64,000 nt of DNA from Verrucomicrobiia bacterium (GCA_020439995.1 JAGROY010000140.1:25003-89002), one strand, 5' to 3'. Shown: positions 54,952 to 64,000, counted from the stretch's first letter. Notes: generated from the letters alone by a model not told the origin. Translations and numbers: made by a program.

Positions 54952-57335
54952 TTGTCACTAAGTGGAAAAATCAGGGTTGCGCCAGCCATTTGAAGTAAGC
55001 CGTCCGGACCGGCATCCTTACGTGATGCGATGGCGACGAAATGATCGCCGACAGCGATCCGTCCCAGCCACAGGCTCGGCTCTCTGCCCGTATCGATTTT
55101 GTGTGTCAGCTGCCACTCGCTGCCGATGCGTCGATAAAGATAGACAATGCTCTGATACCCGCCACCTTCCGTGGACACCACCGAGGTCGCTGCCAGGCGA
55201 TCTCCAGCCAGAGCAAGGCGCTGACCAAATCCATTGCGCGTGGATTCGTCTGCTGGCGGGCGTAGCTTTGCCGCCATCTGCCAGAGTGACGTATCCGCGT
55301 CTCGCTCCATCACAGTGATGCTACCCACGAGCAGCGTGCCATCTTCTGCATCACCGGGCGCTCCCGCTGCTATCGTTGCTCCCTCGGCAGTGATGTTGCC
55401 GGCGAATACGGCGAAAGCAGAGCGATCCGGATCGGCAAGTTTGATCGGCTCCTGCCATCTCTGGCCTGCATCATCGCGCTGAAAAAGGAACATCGCCCCA
55501 CGTCTTGGGCCGATATCGTCGTTGTCATTAAACGCACCCACCACAACGGATTGCCTTCCATTCCCGTCTTCAGGGAAGGCACTCATCCAGCCAAACTGCG
55601 CACCTTCGCTACAGTCCACTGGCGCGAGTCTCGCCGTTTCCAGCCACGCGGAGCCACCTTTGCTGTCCTTTTCAAAGATGATGACTTCACCCGTGCCACG
55701 GTGGTCAGGTGACCCGATCGCAATGATGTTGTCGCCCACGGATGCCCGTATCTCGTTAGCGTGATCTGCAAACTCACGGTCGACATAGAGAGTCTGCTCA
55801 TGTGACCATTGATTGATGCCCGAGCCGGAGCGACGAAACACCTCGATAGCGCCCAGGTGGTCTGGGCTATCAGGATCCACCTTGTGGGGATTGCTGCAGA
55901 CAATGGTGTTCCCAGCCCGGTTGATGTCGACTACCTGGGCAAACATATCATCCACGATCGATCCCGGCGGGATTAAGATCGCCGGCTCTCCCACAGCATT
56001 ACCATCCGCGCCTATCTCGTAGACGAAGGCCTGTCCGGCGAGTCCGGAACTCTCACTGAAATGGTCTCGACCGGCACAACTGACAACGAGTGTCTGTCCG
56101 GCCGCTGCAATCGTTCCACTGAAGTAAGCAAGTGACGTAGGGGGATCCTGGCGCAACACGATCAATTGATTCTGGGGGATGTGTTTTGCGGTTGGCGGTT
56201 GCGGCGGGAACGCAGCGTCGACAATCGGAGCTGCCAGCGCTCCTGATGAGTGCCGGTTGCTCAACGTCTTGATCGCCGTTCCGCCCATCACAACGACGAT
56301 CGCTGTGGCGGCCAGCCCGAACCAGAAACGTTTGCCCTGCGATCGTCCGGCATCAGCCGTCACTTTAACTTCGGACAGCGGTGCGTCTGGCTTCGAAACC
56401 GCGCCGAGCAGTGCGGTACGAACTTCGCTGATGTCTTGAAATCTCCGAGCGGGCTCGGACTCAAGCGTTTTCAAAACGATATCATCAATGGTCGAACTCA
56501 CATCCGTATACTCAGACGGCGGACGAAATCGTCCCGCAGGAAGTTCACCCGTGAGCATCTCGTAGAAAACCACGCCGGTCGAATAAATGTCTGCTCGGTG
56601 ATCGATTTCTGTGGGCGACTTGCGTTGCTCCGGGGCCATGTAGAGCGGCGTCCCCATAACATCGCCCCCACCTGTCAGGCTAAAATGTTGCTCCCCGTTT
56701 CCGGTCAACTTGGCCAGTCCAAAATCCGCGATCTTGATCTTGCCTGCAGTACCGACAAGGATGTTTGCAGGTTTAATATCGCGGTGGACGACCCCTTTGC
56801 TATGCGCAAATTCAAGTGCATCGCAGGTTCGCCCGATAATGTGGAGCGCCTGACTCACGTCGATCGCTCCCGCTTTGATCAGGCTGGATAGATCGGCTCC
56901 ATCGATGAACTCCATCAGGATGTAGATCCAGCCGTCAACCTCCCCGCGATCATAGACAGTGACAATGTTAGGGTGATTGAGACGTGCAAGCGTTTCGGCT
57001 TCCCGATGAAACCGCTCGACGAATGCAGGATCGGTATCGCCGCTCCCAGTGGGAAAAATTTTGAGAGCGACATCCCGGTTCAGACTGATTTGCCGAGCCT
57101 TGTAGACGGCACCCATCCCCCCTACCCCTATCAATCGCTCAAACTTCAACTCCGGGAACAAAGCGGCGATTTCTTCAGGCTCTGGAGCTGCCGACGGCGT
57201 ACCGGTGCTGTAGCCAACAGGCGGATTTTCGGGTGCAAGGCCTTCGGAAAATACGCAACGCGGGCAGAGGCCAAGAACTGCCGCGGGCCGGAAAGTTTGA
57301 CCACAACGAGGGCAGATTTCAGTATGGGCGTCCAC
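54948..57335 (-). CDS. Ser/Thr kinase with zinc ribbon, one transmembrane helix and a seven-bladed FG-GAP propeller
   Basis: A 795-residue protein from a GTG at 57335. A zinc ribbon (CPRCGQTF..LCPRCVF) opens it. The kinase domain follows (about 64-330): GVGGMGAVYKA, VALKIF, VVHRDIKPANIL, IADFGLAKL and MGTPLYMAPEQ, so the catalytic Asp and DFG are intact. One transmembrane helix (about 340-360, FGLAATAIVVVMGG) leads to an outer domain of seven similar repeats, for instance IIAIGSPDHRGTGEVIIFEK and VVVGAFNDNDDIGPRRGAMF, which form a complete FG-GAP-like propeller. This is a receptor kinase: the propeller should bind a surface ligand and signal inward. It heads the four-gene locus. Confidence 0.92.
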   Translation of the reverse strand: MDAHTEICPRCGQTFRPAAVLGLCPRCVFSEGLAPENPPVGYSTGTPSAAPEPEEIAALFPELKFERLIGVGGMGAVYKARQISLNRDVALKIFPTGSGDTDPAFVERFHREAETLARLNHPNIVTVYDRGEVDGWIYILMEFIDGADLSSLIKAGAIDVSQALHIIGRTCDALEFAHSKGVVHRDIKPANILVGTAGKIKIADFGLAKLTGNGEQHFSLTGGGDVMGTPLYMAPEQRKSPTEIDHRADIYSTGVVFYEMLTGELPAGRFRPPSEYTDVSSTIDDIVLKTLESEPARRFQDISEVRTALLGAVSKPDAPLSEVKVTADAGRSQGKRFWFGLAATAIVVVMGGTAIKTLSNRHSSGALAAPIVDAAFPPQPPTAKHIPQNQLIVLRQDPPTSLAYFSGTIAAAGQTLVVSCAGRDHFSESSGLAGQAFVYEIGADGNAVGEPAILIPPGSIVDDMFAQVVDINRAGNTIVCSNPHKVDPDSPDHLGAIEVFRRSGSGINQWSHEQTLYVDREFADHANEIRASVGDNIIAIGSPDHRGTGEVIIFEKDSKGGSAWLETARLAPVDCSEGAQFGWMSAFPEDGNGRQSVVVGAFNDNDDIGPRRGAMFLFQRDDAGQRWQEPIKLADPDRSAFAVFAGNITAEGATIAAGAPGDAEDGTLLVGSITVMERDADTSLWQMAAKLRPPADESTRNGFGQRLALAGDRLAATSVVSTEGGGYQSIVYLYRRIGSEWQLTHKIDTGREPSLWLGRIAVGDHFVAIASRKDAGPDGLLQMAGATLIFPLSDK

Positions 57336-57430
57336 GGGCTACAATCATGTCATTCGCGTCAGTGATAGTCACATTCTGTCGGGACAGACTACTGTCGGAC
57401 AACCGTGGAAAGCGAGAATTTTCTCGCCCC

Positions 57431-58615
57431 CTATCGTGTAGCGAAGTGGTTCAAGATCCACCCGAGCACGAGCGTCTGAGGCACGGTGACCAGTGGCAGG
57501 AACAATGCTGCTTTCCATGAGCGGGTGGTCTCCTTCAGCGACATGATTTCCGTGTAATCGGTAGCGACTCCGGCCATGAGGAAGGCAAAGGCATTACCTG
57601 GTGCACCAGCGCGAGTGATCAGATCGGCAGCAATGGGGCTGGAGCCTTCGGAGCACACTTCGATCAGGGTGGTGGCGATCAATGTGAGAATCAATCCGAG
57701 CAACGTGGGGCCGAAGTACTGCTGAAAAACTGCTGGATCCAGTAGCACTCGTATCAAACCTGCCAGCAGGATACCAAAGAAAATCCAGCGCAGGATCATG
57801 CGGGATTCTTTGAGTCCATCGACGATCACGTCCTTCCAGAATGCGCCATTGAGCCTGGCTCCACGCCACTTTTTGACGAGTTCCGGCCATAGGCGAAATC
57901 CCTCTTCCTGTGCAGTAGTGAACGGATTTCCTGGCAATGTGCCGCGCTCGACCAGCCGCTCGAGCATCCAGCCTGCAGTCAACGCTACTACCCCTGACAG
58001 AATCACAAAAGTGACCGTCCACGGCAGCCCGATAAGCCCGACAAGGATAAGCGTAAGTGAAAACGAGTTCCACGGACTGGCGATGAGGAATGCCGCAGTC
58101 TGCCCGAGGCTTGCACCGCGCCGATAGAGCTGCATGCCTACCAGAAGAATCCCGTGCGAACAGAGATCGAAGCAAAGTCCGGCAGCGGTGGCTCTGAGCA
58201 ATCCCCGCCAGCTTCCAGCGCGGCCGAGTGTGCCCATGATGATCTCGCGTGGCACCTTTGCCAGCAGCCCCACAAAGAAGATTCCCAGCACCAGGCCCCA
58301 CCACATTTTCCCCAACAACTCTGTGCTGGCATGGCCGAAGTGAATCAGCCACGCAGGTGCCAGATCCAGTAATGAGGCAGGTAAGACAGAGGTGCCGATC
58401 GCAGCCACCAGCACGAGTGATCCAGAGATCCACAGCAGCCAGTCAGTCTTTCCTTTGGGCGTGCAGCAACTCGCCTCCGGTTCGGCAGGGGCATCATCGG
58501 AGTGGCAACTGGCATTGGCACTGGTCGCATCACTACCAGCGCAGCAGCAGCTTTTGGTTTTGGGTGGTTCCTCCGCGGAGGGTTGCTCGTTGTCCTTACT
58601 ACAACATGATGACAT
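57431..58615 (-). CDS. Permease of the SO_0444/ArsP type with a Cys-rich N-terminal tail
   Basis: A 394-residue protein with about eight to ten membrane helices. Family marks: GLCFDLCSHGILLVGMQLYR, SPWNSFSLTLILVGL and CSEGSSPIAADL. Relatives export Cu/Zn or organoarsenicals. The first 55 residues are hydrophilic with eight Cys in CC and CCC clusters (SSCCSKD, KSCCCAGSD, ASCH, ASCCTPK), which looks like a metal-binding tail. Such a tail suggests that it handles thiophilic metal ions such as Cu, Zn or Cd. The gene stands alone; 57336-57430 is the promoter region of the kinase locus. Confidence 0.85.
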   Translation of the reverse strand: MSSCCSKDNEQPSAEEPPKTKSCCCAGSDATSANASCHSDDAPAEPEASCCTPKGKTDWLLWISGSLVLVAAIGTSVLPASLLDLAPAWLIHFGHASTELLGKMWWGLVLGIFFVGLLAKVPREIIMGTLGRAGSWRGLLRATAAGLCFDLCSHGILLVGMQLYRRGASLGQTAAFLIASPWNSFSLTLILVGLIGLPWTVTFVILSGVVALTAGWMLERLVERGTLPGNPFTTAQEEGFRLWPELVKKWRGARLNGAFWKDVIVDGLKESRMILRWIFFGILLAGLIRVLLDPAVFQQYFGPTLLGLILTLIATTLIEVCSEGSSPIAADLITRAGAPGNAFAFLMAGVATDYTEIMSLKETTRSWKAALFLPLVTVPQTLVLGWILNHFATR

Positions 58616-58690
58616 AGCTCCAGCATCGCGGCGGAGAACGCCGGATGCAAGTGGACGTCCGTTATAAACTGCATTACCTTTGTTGCCAGA

Positions 58691-58939
58691 ATGTTGAAGG
58701 AATTTGCAACCGTTGGATTGGCCAGACTCTGGCGTTCTGGTCTCATTGTCTCAACATTTTTGCTGCTGGGTCAGTGTAGCTGGATGCTCGCCGAGCAACC
58801 GGCGCGCATTCACGTCTTTGTCGCCTTGTGTGATGAGAATTGCCACAGATGGCACGGATCGGTTGCAGCTAAAAATCAGCGGCGTTCGTTCACTCTATCT
58901 CATCCTGGCTTAACAGGCGGGCGGCTTGGCAGAGGCTGA
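58691..58939 (+). pseudogene. Probable truncated lipoprotein gene
   Basis: The N-terminus looks like a lipoprotein signal (FLLLGQC) and is followed by PARIHVFVALCDE, which matches the start of a family of hypothetical proteins beginning (K/R)IHVFVALCDN and continuing for a further 150 or so residues. After this point the family sequence stops and unrelated residues run to a stop at 58937-58939, two bases from the stop of the debranching gene on the other strand. It is a 5' fragment, cut off by the adjacent gene end. Confidence 0.45.
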
Positions 58940-58940
58940 T

Positions 58941-61900
58941 TCAGTCGAGAATTTCCAGAACACGATACAGCTCAGTCACACTCCAAGCCTGGGCACCACA
59001 GCCACGTTCCTGATGCGGGGCATCGCCATCCATGATCTCTGGCAGCTGCGCAAGACACCCCTGATTGAAGGGCACCACCGCACTGGCGAGGATCGATCGA
59101 GCGGCCTCGACAACCTCATCGCCGTAGGTCATGTAGAGCGCTTCTGCGTAAGATGGAAATGGCCAGTTCCATACCGTGCCATTGTGATAGCCAGGCTTCC
59201 GTCGGGTGTCCTCATCGCCCTCGTAGCGCCCCCAGTAAGGCGCGTTCGGTTGATTCAATAGCACACCGTCCCGATACACCGGCAGCTCATATTTCACCGG
59301 GCGATCAGCAAGGCTGCGCACGCCACCAGGGACGAGCAGCTCCTCGCATGCCTTGACTACTCCTCGCGCGATCGTTTTGTCGGTCACTGCTCCGAGCGTG
59401 ATCGCGAACAGTTGGTTGGGACGCAGGTGATCATCTGCGGTGGCCTCGGCGGCCGCTTGACCGGACTCGGCATGCAGGCAGTCGGACAGGTATCCGCCAA
59501 TCGATCCTTCGCGATAATAGTGCTTCACGATCGATGCCTGAACTCGCCCGGCCAAAGTCTGCCAATCACCCGCAGGATCAAGTTTAGCCATGACCTTGAC
59601 TGCAGCGAACCAGAGCGCCTGAATCTCGATCGGATACCCGACCCGCGGCGTTCCAGCTGGATGATTGGTGTCCATCCAGGTGTAGTGCGACGGGCTGAAA
59701 ATCAACCCACTTTCGGGATCCATGTGAATTCCGTTTGGCGTGCCGTCGCGATAGTTTCTTCCGATCGACAGCATCACCTCCGTCAGTGTGCGCCCACCAG
59801 CCTCCGCGCCGAGCACTGCCGCCTCGCCCATTTGATCGATCAGATCGCCGACACTGACAAAGAACCACAGCGGCGCGTCGGACGTGTCGCGGTTGGAGTC
59901 GTCGCCGCCACGGATCATGTTCGGCAGCGTTCCATGCTTTTCAAATTTGGCGAACTGCTTGAGGATATCCAGCGACTCGTCCAGCATTCCGGCCGAGATC
60001 ATCCCGCGCAGGCAGATCAACGTATCGCGTCCCCAGTCGAGGAACCACGGGTAGCCCGCGATGACCGTGCGCGTGTCATCACGCTTCACCACGAAGTCGG
60101 CGATCGCTCGTTTGGACGCCGCTGCCAGGCTGAGCTGGCGGACTGCGTCTGGCTCTTCCCACTCCAGATCAAAGTCGGCACTAACATCGCCCACCACTGC
60201 GGCTGCCAGCAGTTCGAACGATTCTCCCTCGACCAGCTGCGTGTCGAAGTAGCCAGGGCTGAACAGATCACTCGCGTCGCCGAGCCCGCGACTGGCGTCG
60301 ACCGGGTGACCAACATTGTAAATCCACTCCGGCTCCACCTGGTATTCGCCGCTCCGAGCGATCATCTCCAATGCATGGCCGCCCGGCGCAAAACGGAATC
60401 CGCCATCACGTTCCGAGCAGGCACCCGCCCACACCGCCTCCGGTCCGGCAAAAGCTTTTGTCTTCTCATGAAACCCGCGATCGTCCACATCTGGTCGCAC
60501 CACCAGGCGTACCGCCGCTCCGCCGTCCAATCCATGATCCTTCGACGGCTCTCGGTGAAAGCGCAGCCCTAACAGATTCTTCCCGGCCTGCAGGTGAGAT
60601 TCCACCCGCATCCCTACACACTTGCCGCCACCCACTGGCACATCAAATCGCCACTCGACCGTGTTCGGCCCCACCACTCCAAAGCCAGTCTGGCAATCAA
60701 TGCACAACTCGCGCGAGTAGTCGCGGTAGACGATCCAGGCACGACACCGCACCAGCAACATCTGTCGATCAACCGGAAACTCGTCATGCAGATTCGCCGC
60801 CAGGAGCGCATCATACTGGCTGCGGATCTCGCCCCAGGCACCGCGAACGTGCGACATCGCTCCGCGATCATTGGTGCACAGAGCGTATTGCGCACGGTCG
60901 CCGGATAACTGAACCATCGCTTGTTTCAGATCAGGCGCAGCGTAGATCCTACCGTTCCGCCGTTCAATCTCGCGGCCACCGAACTGCACCACTTCAATCC
61001 GATAGTCCCCGGCCACCGCAATCGGCGGCAGTAGTGCAAAATGTTTATCGGCCTGCTGCTGGAAGCTCTCAGCCTTCCAGATGACATCACCGTCGCTCTT
61101 AGACAGGGATACGGAAAATCGGGCATCGGCCTTTACAAATATCCCCCACCCGCGCGGCACCACCACCACGCGTGTGGCATCATGAGACCAGTTCCATTGC
61201 ACCATCACCGGTGCATTTTCGCCACCCAGTCCTTCACAAAATGCTTCCGGACACTCTAACAAATCCCCCACTCCCTCGCAGCCATACCAGCGGACGACAT
61301 CCGCCTCCAGAGCTGCCACCCTTTGCCGCAGCACATAGTGCGGCTCGCCAAACGTGACCTCCAGTGCCTCCTCTACTGCGCCCAGCGCGCTGCTACTTTC
61401 GCTCAGGCAACGCACCATTCCCGGCGCAAGTTCGATGCGTCCGCCGCACGAACGCTCACCACTGAGCAGGTCAAAACATTCGCCTTGCGAGAATACCTCG
61501 GTTCCCCATTCGCTCAGCATCGCGTGTTCCAGATCGAGGTTCACGAGCACCAGCACTACCTCGCCACGATTGCGCCTCACTAATCCAAACTGTTCACCTT
61601 CACCCACCCTCACCACATCCAGCGATGCACCATCCGCAAAGGCCACGTGTGTCGCCAGCACCGCATTGATCCGCCGGATCCAATCCACCTGATTGACTTC
61701 CGCCCCCCAGTTCAACGGCACCGCCCCGTGCACTAACACTTTCGCCTTAGCAAACCACTCGACGCCAGCCATGATCCCGTAGCCGCCGTTCACAGATGCC
61801 AGCGCCGCCATTGCGACCCGCAATCGGGAATAGGTTTCACCCCGCTCGGCCATACGATTGTTATCATGGGTCTCAGCGAAGTGGATCTCTATCCCGCGAC

Positions 61901-63143
61901 GCAGCGATCCTCGTGTCCATTCGTCGAGCTTCCAGGACAGAGCATCCCGCCCTTCAGTCTGGAACATCTCTGAGTATGCCCAGTTGATGTTTGATCGGTC
62001 CAGCAATGTCTCCACTGCCTGCAGGGGGCCACCCAGACCCTCTAGAAAGAAGATCGTATCCGGAAATTCCCGCCGCACTTTCGCCACCACATAGCGCCAA
62101 ACCGGAGCCGGCACCATGTAGCCCGCATCACAACGGAAACCGTCCACTCCCTCACGGCACCAGAACAGAAACACGTCCGCGACATACATCCACAGCTCTT
62201 TTTGTTCGTAGTTCAACTCTGACAGGTCTTCCCATGTCACACCCCAGGCTCCCGGCGATTGGAAATGCTCGTCGCGATCCCGCACGAACCAGTCCGGGTG
62301 GTGGTTCTGCAGCCAGGACGCCCAGCCCGTATGGTTGATCGGGATGTCGATGAACAATTTTGCCTGGCGGGCATGCACCTCATCCGCCAATTCGCGGAAC
62401 TGATCGAGCGGCGTTGTCTTTCGGTCGAACTCCGCCAGAGCTGGATCAACTCCTTCGAAATCCAGTGCCGCAAACGGGCTGCCAAAGCGCCCCATACGGG
62501 CATAAGTCGAAGGCACCGGGAACACGGGTAGCACCTGGATGATGCGAAACCCTAACTCCCCCACAATAAAATCCAGCTCTGCTACCAGATCGCGGAATTT
62601 CCCCGAAGGCGGGATCACTGCATAGCCGGCGGCATCCAGTTCGGCCACCCCCTCCGGCAGGGCTGGTTGCTCCGCCAGCGATTTGATCGCCCCAAACTGC
62701 CTGACGAACGCCGAGTACATCGTGTTCGAGCAGACTGTGTCTGCTGGCTCCACCTTCACCACCACATCATCGCCAGCCGGCCAGAGCAATTTTTCGCCGT
62801 CCGCCGGATCAAAAAACGTCTTCCCCATGAACCGCCCGACCTCATCCAGCCGGACAGAGATCGAGTAAACACCGGGAGAAATCTCGTCCATTGGTAGATC
62901 CCGCCAGCCCACCTTCCGCGCCGCCAGCCCCAGCTCGACCTCATCAACAATTTCCTGAAGGTGAACCGCGCCGCATCCCAGGTTCGTCCGTAGATAACCC
63001 CGACCAGCCCCATGTTCGCCCGTATCGAGGCGAAATTCAAGCAAGTCGCCACGCGGGGCGACGAGCATCCGACCTGGCGAGGGAATCTGAGAGAGATCTA
63101 GGGGCATGGATTCAGTAGAAGCGCAAAGTAACGCAAATGCCAT
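58941..63143 (-). CDS. Bifunctional GH13-GH133 glycogen-debranching-type enzyme
   Basis: A 1400-residue fusion. After an N-terminal beta domain, an alpha-amylase-type GH13 domain (about 170-560) shows GVDGFRCDAGYM (nucleophile Asp, about 340), FFLEGLGG (acid Glu, about 367) and FAETHDNNRM (HD motif). A middle beta region leads to a GH133 amylo-1,6-glucosidase-like (alpha/alpha)6 domain (about 1000-1390) with YPWFLDWGRDTL (about 1036) and YHNGTVWNWPFPSY (about 1320). In eukaryotes the two activities of glycogen debranching are also fused; this is the bacterial analogue. Start is the ATG at 63143, although Met 13 (63107) is also possible. Cytoplasmic, since no signal peptide is convincing. Confidence 0.88.
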   Translation of the reverse strand: MAFALLCASTESMPLDLSQIPSPGRMLVAPRGDLLEFRLDTGEHGAGRGYLRTNLGCGAVHLQEIVDEVELGLAARKVGWRDLPMDEISPGVYSISVRLDEVGRFMGKTFFDPADGEKLLWPAGDDVVVKVEPADTVCSNTMYSAFVRQFGAIKSLAEQPALPEGVAELDAAGYAVIPPSGKFRDLVAELDFIVGELGFRIIQVLPVFPVPSTYARMGRFGSPFAALDFEGVDPALAEFDRKTTPLDQFRELADEVHARQAKLFIDIPINHTGWASWLQNHHPDWFVRDRDEHFQSPGAWGVTWEDLSELNYEQKELWMYVADVFLFWCREGVDGFRCDAGYMVPAPVWRYVVAKVRREFPDTIFFLEGLGGPLQAVETLLDRSNINWAYSEMFQTEGRDALSWKLDEWTRGSLRRGIEIHFAETHDNNRMAERGETYSRLRVAMAALASVNGGYGIMAGVEWFAKAKVLVHGAVPLNWGAEVNQVDWIRRINAVLATHVAFADGASLDVVRVGEGEQFGLVRRNRGEVVLVLVNLDLEHAMLSEWGTEVFSQGECFDLLSGERSCGGRIELAPGMVRCLSESSSALGAVEEALEVTFGEPHYVLRQRVAALEADVVRWYGCEGVGDLLECPEAFCEGLGGENAPVMVQWNWSHDATRVVVVPRGWGIFVKADARFSVSLSKSDGDVIWKAESFQQQADKHFALLPPIAVAGDYRIEVVQFGGREIERRNGRIYAAPDLKQAMVQLSGDRAQYALCTNDRGAMSHVRGAWGEIRSQYDALLAANLHDEFPVDRQMLLVRCRAWIVYRDYSRELCIDCQTGFGVVGPNTVEWRFDVPVGGGKCVGMRVESHLQAGKNLLGLRFHREPSKDHGLDGGAAVRLVVRPDVDDRGFHEKTKAFAGPEAVWAGACSERDGGFRFAPGGHALEMIARSGEYQVEPEWIYNVGHPVDASRGLGDASDLFSPGYFDTQLVEGESFELLAAAVVGDVSADFDLEWEEPDAVRQLSLAAASKRAIADFVVKRDDTRTVIAGYPWFLDWGRDTLICLRGMISAGMLDESLDILKQFAKFEKHGTLPNMIRGGDDSNRDTSDAPLWFFVSVGDLIDQMGEAAVLGAEAGGRTLTEVMLSIGRNYRDGTPNGIHMDPESGLIFSPSHYTWMDTNHPAGTPRVGYPIEIQALWFAAVKVMAKLDPAGDWQTLAGRVQASIVKHYYREGSIGGYLSDCLHAESGQAAAEATADDHLRPNQLFAITLGAVTDKTIARGVVKACEELLVPGGVRSLADRPVKYELPVYRDGVLLNQPNAPYWGRYEGDEDTRRKPGYHNGTVWNWPFPSYAEALYMTYGDEVVEAARSILASAVVPFNQGCLAQLPEIMDGDAPHQERGCGAQAWSVTELYRVLEILD

Positions 63144-63229
63144 GCCAATTGCCCACCAACGTCATTGAGTGTCCACAAATTCTGCCACGTTTCTCATCTT
63201 TTCATCTTTCAGCGCGGTGTGCCGGATTG

Positions 63230-63889
63230 TTACCAGTCGCGCCAATCGCGTTTTTGCAGCCAAGCTTCCGCATCGCCGATGGTCGTCGAGGCGCTGGGTT
63301 TGATCGTGTAACAATTCCATGCTTCGTCTCGAAAAGCATACAGGCACGTCCCGTGAAATGTTCCCGACATTGCTTCTGCGAAGAAGCGCACGAGAATGCG
63401 ATCATTGGCGTCACTGGTTTCGACGATTTTCGGCTTTCGATGCTTCGAATACCATTCTCTTGGTTCGGCAAGTACAGGAATCGGGATTCCGAAATCCTGA
63501 TAGAGCACGGCCTGCACCGATCGCTTGCCACCCTTTCCGAGGATAGAGCCAAGTCCGTGGAACGTGCCATCGCGGTCTGCCTCCACATACTTGAGCACAC
63601 TGCTGAGCGTGCTCCTACGGTGTTCTACCCAAGAGTTTCGGTGAGGAGTCTCCAGTAACATTGACTCAGCGCTGAGTGGCGTAATTCTCGCCATCAAGAC
63701 ATCCGGCGCAGCCCACAAGTAGAGACGCCCCCTGGAGAGTTGTGCACTAGCCACGAGAGTCCTGAGAAGCGGCGACTTCTCGACGAATTTCACCGTGCGC
63801 TCGTGCAATTTTTGTAGCGCCTCTTTCGGCAGTGCCGCCACCTTCGGTCGCAGAACCCGTTCAGATCTTCTATTATTTCTCCATCGCAT
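63230..63889 (-). CDS. Hypothetical protein
   Basis: A 219-residue protein with a basic N-terminus and no signal peptide or transmembrane helix. It contains FAEAMSGTFHGTCLYAFRDE and ends in KRDWRDW. No domain was recognised. It lies 86 bases before the debranching gene on the same strand and may be co-transcribed, but no functional link is visible. Confidence 0.55.
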   Translation of the reverse strand: MRWRNNRRSERVLRPKVAALPKEALQKLHERTVKFVEKSPLLRTLVASAQLSRGRLYLWAAPDVLMARITPLSAESMLLETPHRNSWVEHRRSTLSSVLKYVEADRDGTFHGLGSILGKGGKRSVQAVLYQDFGIPIPVLAEPREWYSKHRKPKIVETSDANDRILVRFFAEAMSGTFHGTCLYAFRDEAWNCYTIKPSASTTIGDAEAWLQKRDWRDW

Positions 63890-63942
63890 GGTGTTACAAT
63901 GTGACCTGCTCTTTTGCGTGGCAACAAATAGTGCCCTGTCTC

Positions 63943-64000
63943 TTATCTGCCTCTGACTAGCTCTCCTTTTTTGCCGGTTTTGTATTCTTCGATGGTGAGG
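63943..64000 (-). other. Possible C-terminus of a gene running in from the right
   Basis: An 18-codon minus frame ending LTIEEYKTGKKGELVRGR before a TAA at 63945-63943. The composition looks coding and the frame is open to the window edge, but the segment is too short to name. Confidence 0.3.

Noticed and set aside
59412..60572. A 386-codon plus-strand open frame opposite the debranching gene
   Set aside because: Antisense to the conserved GH133 domain and without recognisable motifs.

Overview
The window looks like a chromosome segment from a Verrucomicrobiota bacterium, with a related PVC lineage as the alternative. The evidence is two DUF1549/DUF1553 (PSD1) plus DUF1501 gene pairs, a PVC-style ECF sigma factor, a choice-of-anchor-Y secreted protein, a GH13-GH133 debranching fusion, giant secreted proteins with fibronectin-like modules, fairly high GC and weak Shine-Dalgarno sites. 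I recognised no rRNA, tRNA, CRISPR array or complete insertion sequence.

Layout. 0-2.3 kb: a large secreted protein of unknown function runs off the left edge on the minus strand, preceded by a decayed tyrosine-recombinase tail. 2.9-5.2 kb: a DsbD-type thiol:disulfide interchange protein whose thioredoxin CxxC reads UGA-L-Q-C. The frame stays open and conserved past the UGA and a bacterial SECIS-like hairpin follows, so it is a strong selenoprotein candidate. 5.2-8.3 kb: a CDGSH iron-sulfur protein and, divergently, a membrane dynamin-like GTPase. 8.2-10.6 kb: a translationally coupled operon (fatty-acid-hydroxylase-type di-iron enzyme, unknown secreted protein, HTTM membrane protein). 10.7-15.9 kb: a permuted NlpC/P60 lipoprotein, a modular metallophosphoesterase and small exported proteins. 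16-26 kb: an AraC regulator and two PSD1-DUF1501 operons pointing at each other, with a broken PIN toxin-antitoxin pair between them. 26-31.3 kb: a DUF3445 haem protein, a GH17-type glucanase flanked by two copies of a palindromic repeat, and a BlaI/M56 sensor pair in which the peptidase is fused to TonB-like and ExbD-like segments.

31.4-35.3 kb: a pirin-DoxX-FMN reductase operon whose divergent LysR gene has been separated from it by a 1.2 kb insertion between 79 bp direct repeats; the insertion holds nested palindromes and a membrane-protein gene. 35.4-57.3 kb: an ECF sigma factor convergent with a 21 kb four-gene locus: a Ser/Thr kinase with a predicted extracytoplasmic seven-bladed FG-GAP propeller, a choice-of-anchor-Y protein, a 1629-residue protein ending in an OmpA domain, and a 4260-residue secreted giant. 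I infer that this is one surface system in which the kinase senses an extracellular state and the later genes build the surface structure. 57.4-64 kb: a permease with a Cys-rich tail, a lipoprotein fragment, the debranching enzyme, a hypothetical protein and a possible gene end at the right edge.

The two observations most worth following are the selenocysteine-type DsbD and the kinase/giant-protein locus. All function calls come from reading motifs; no database search was run.
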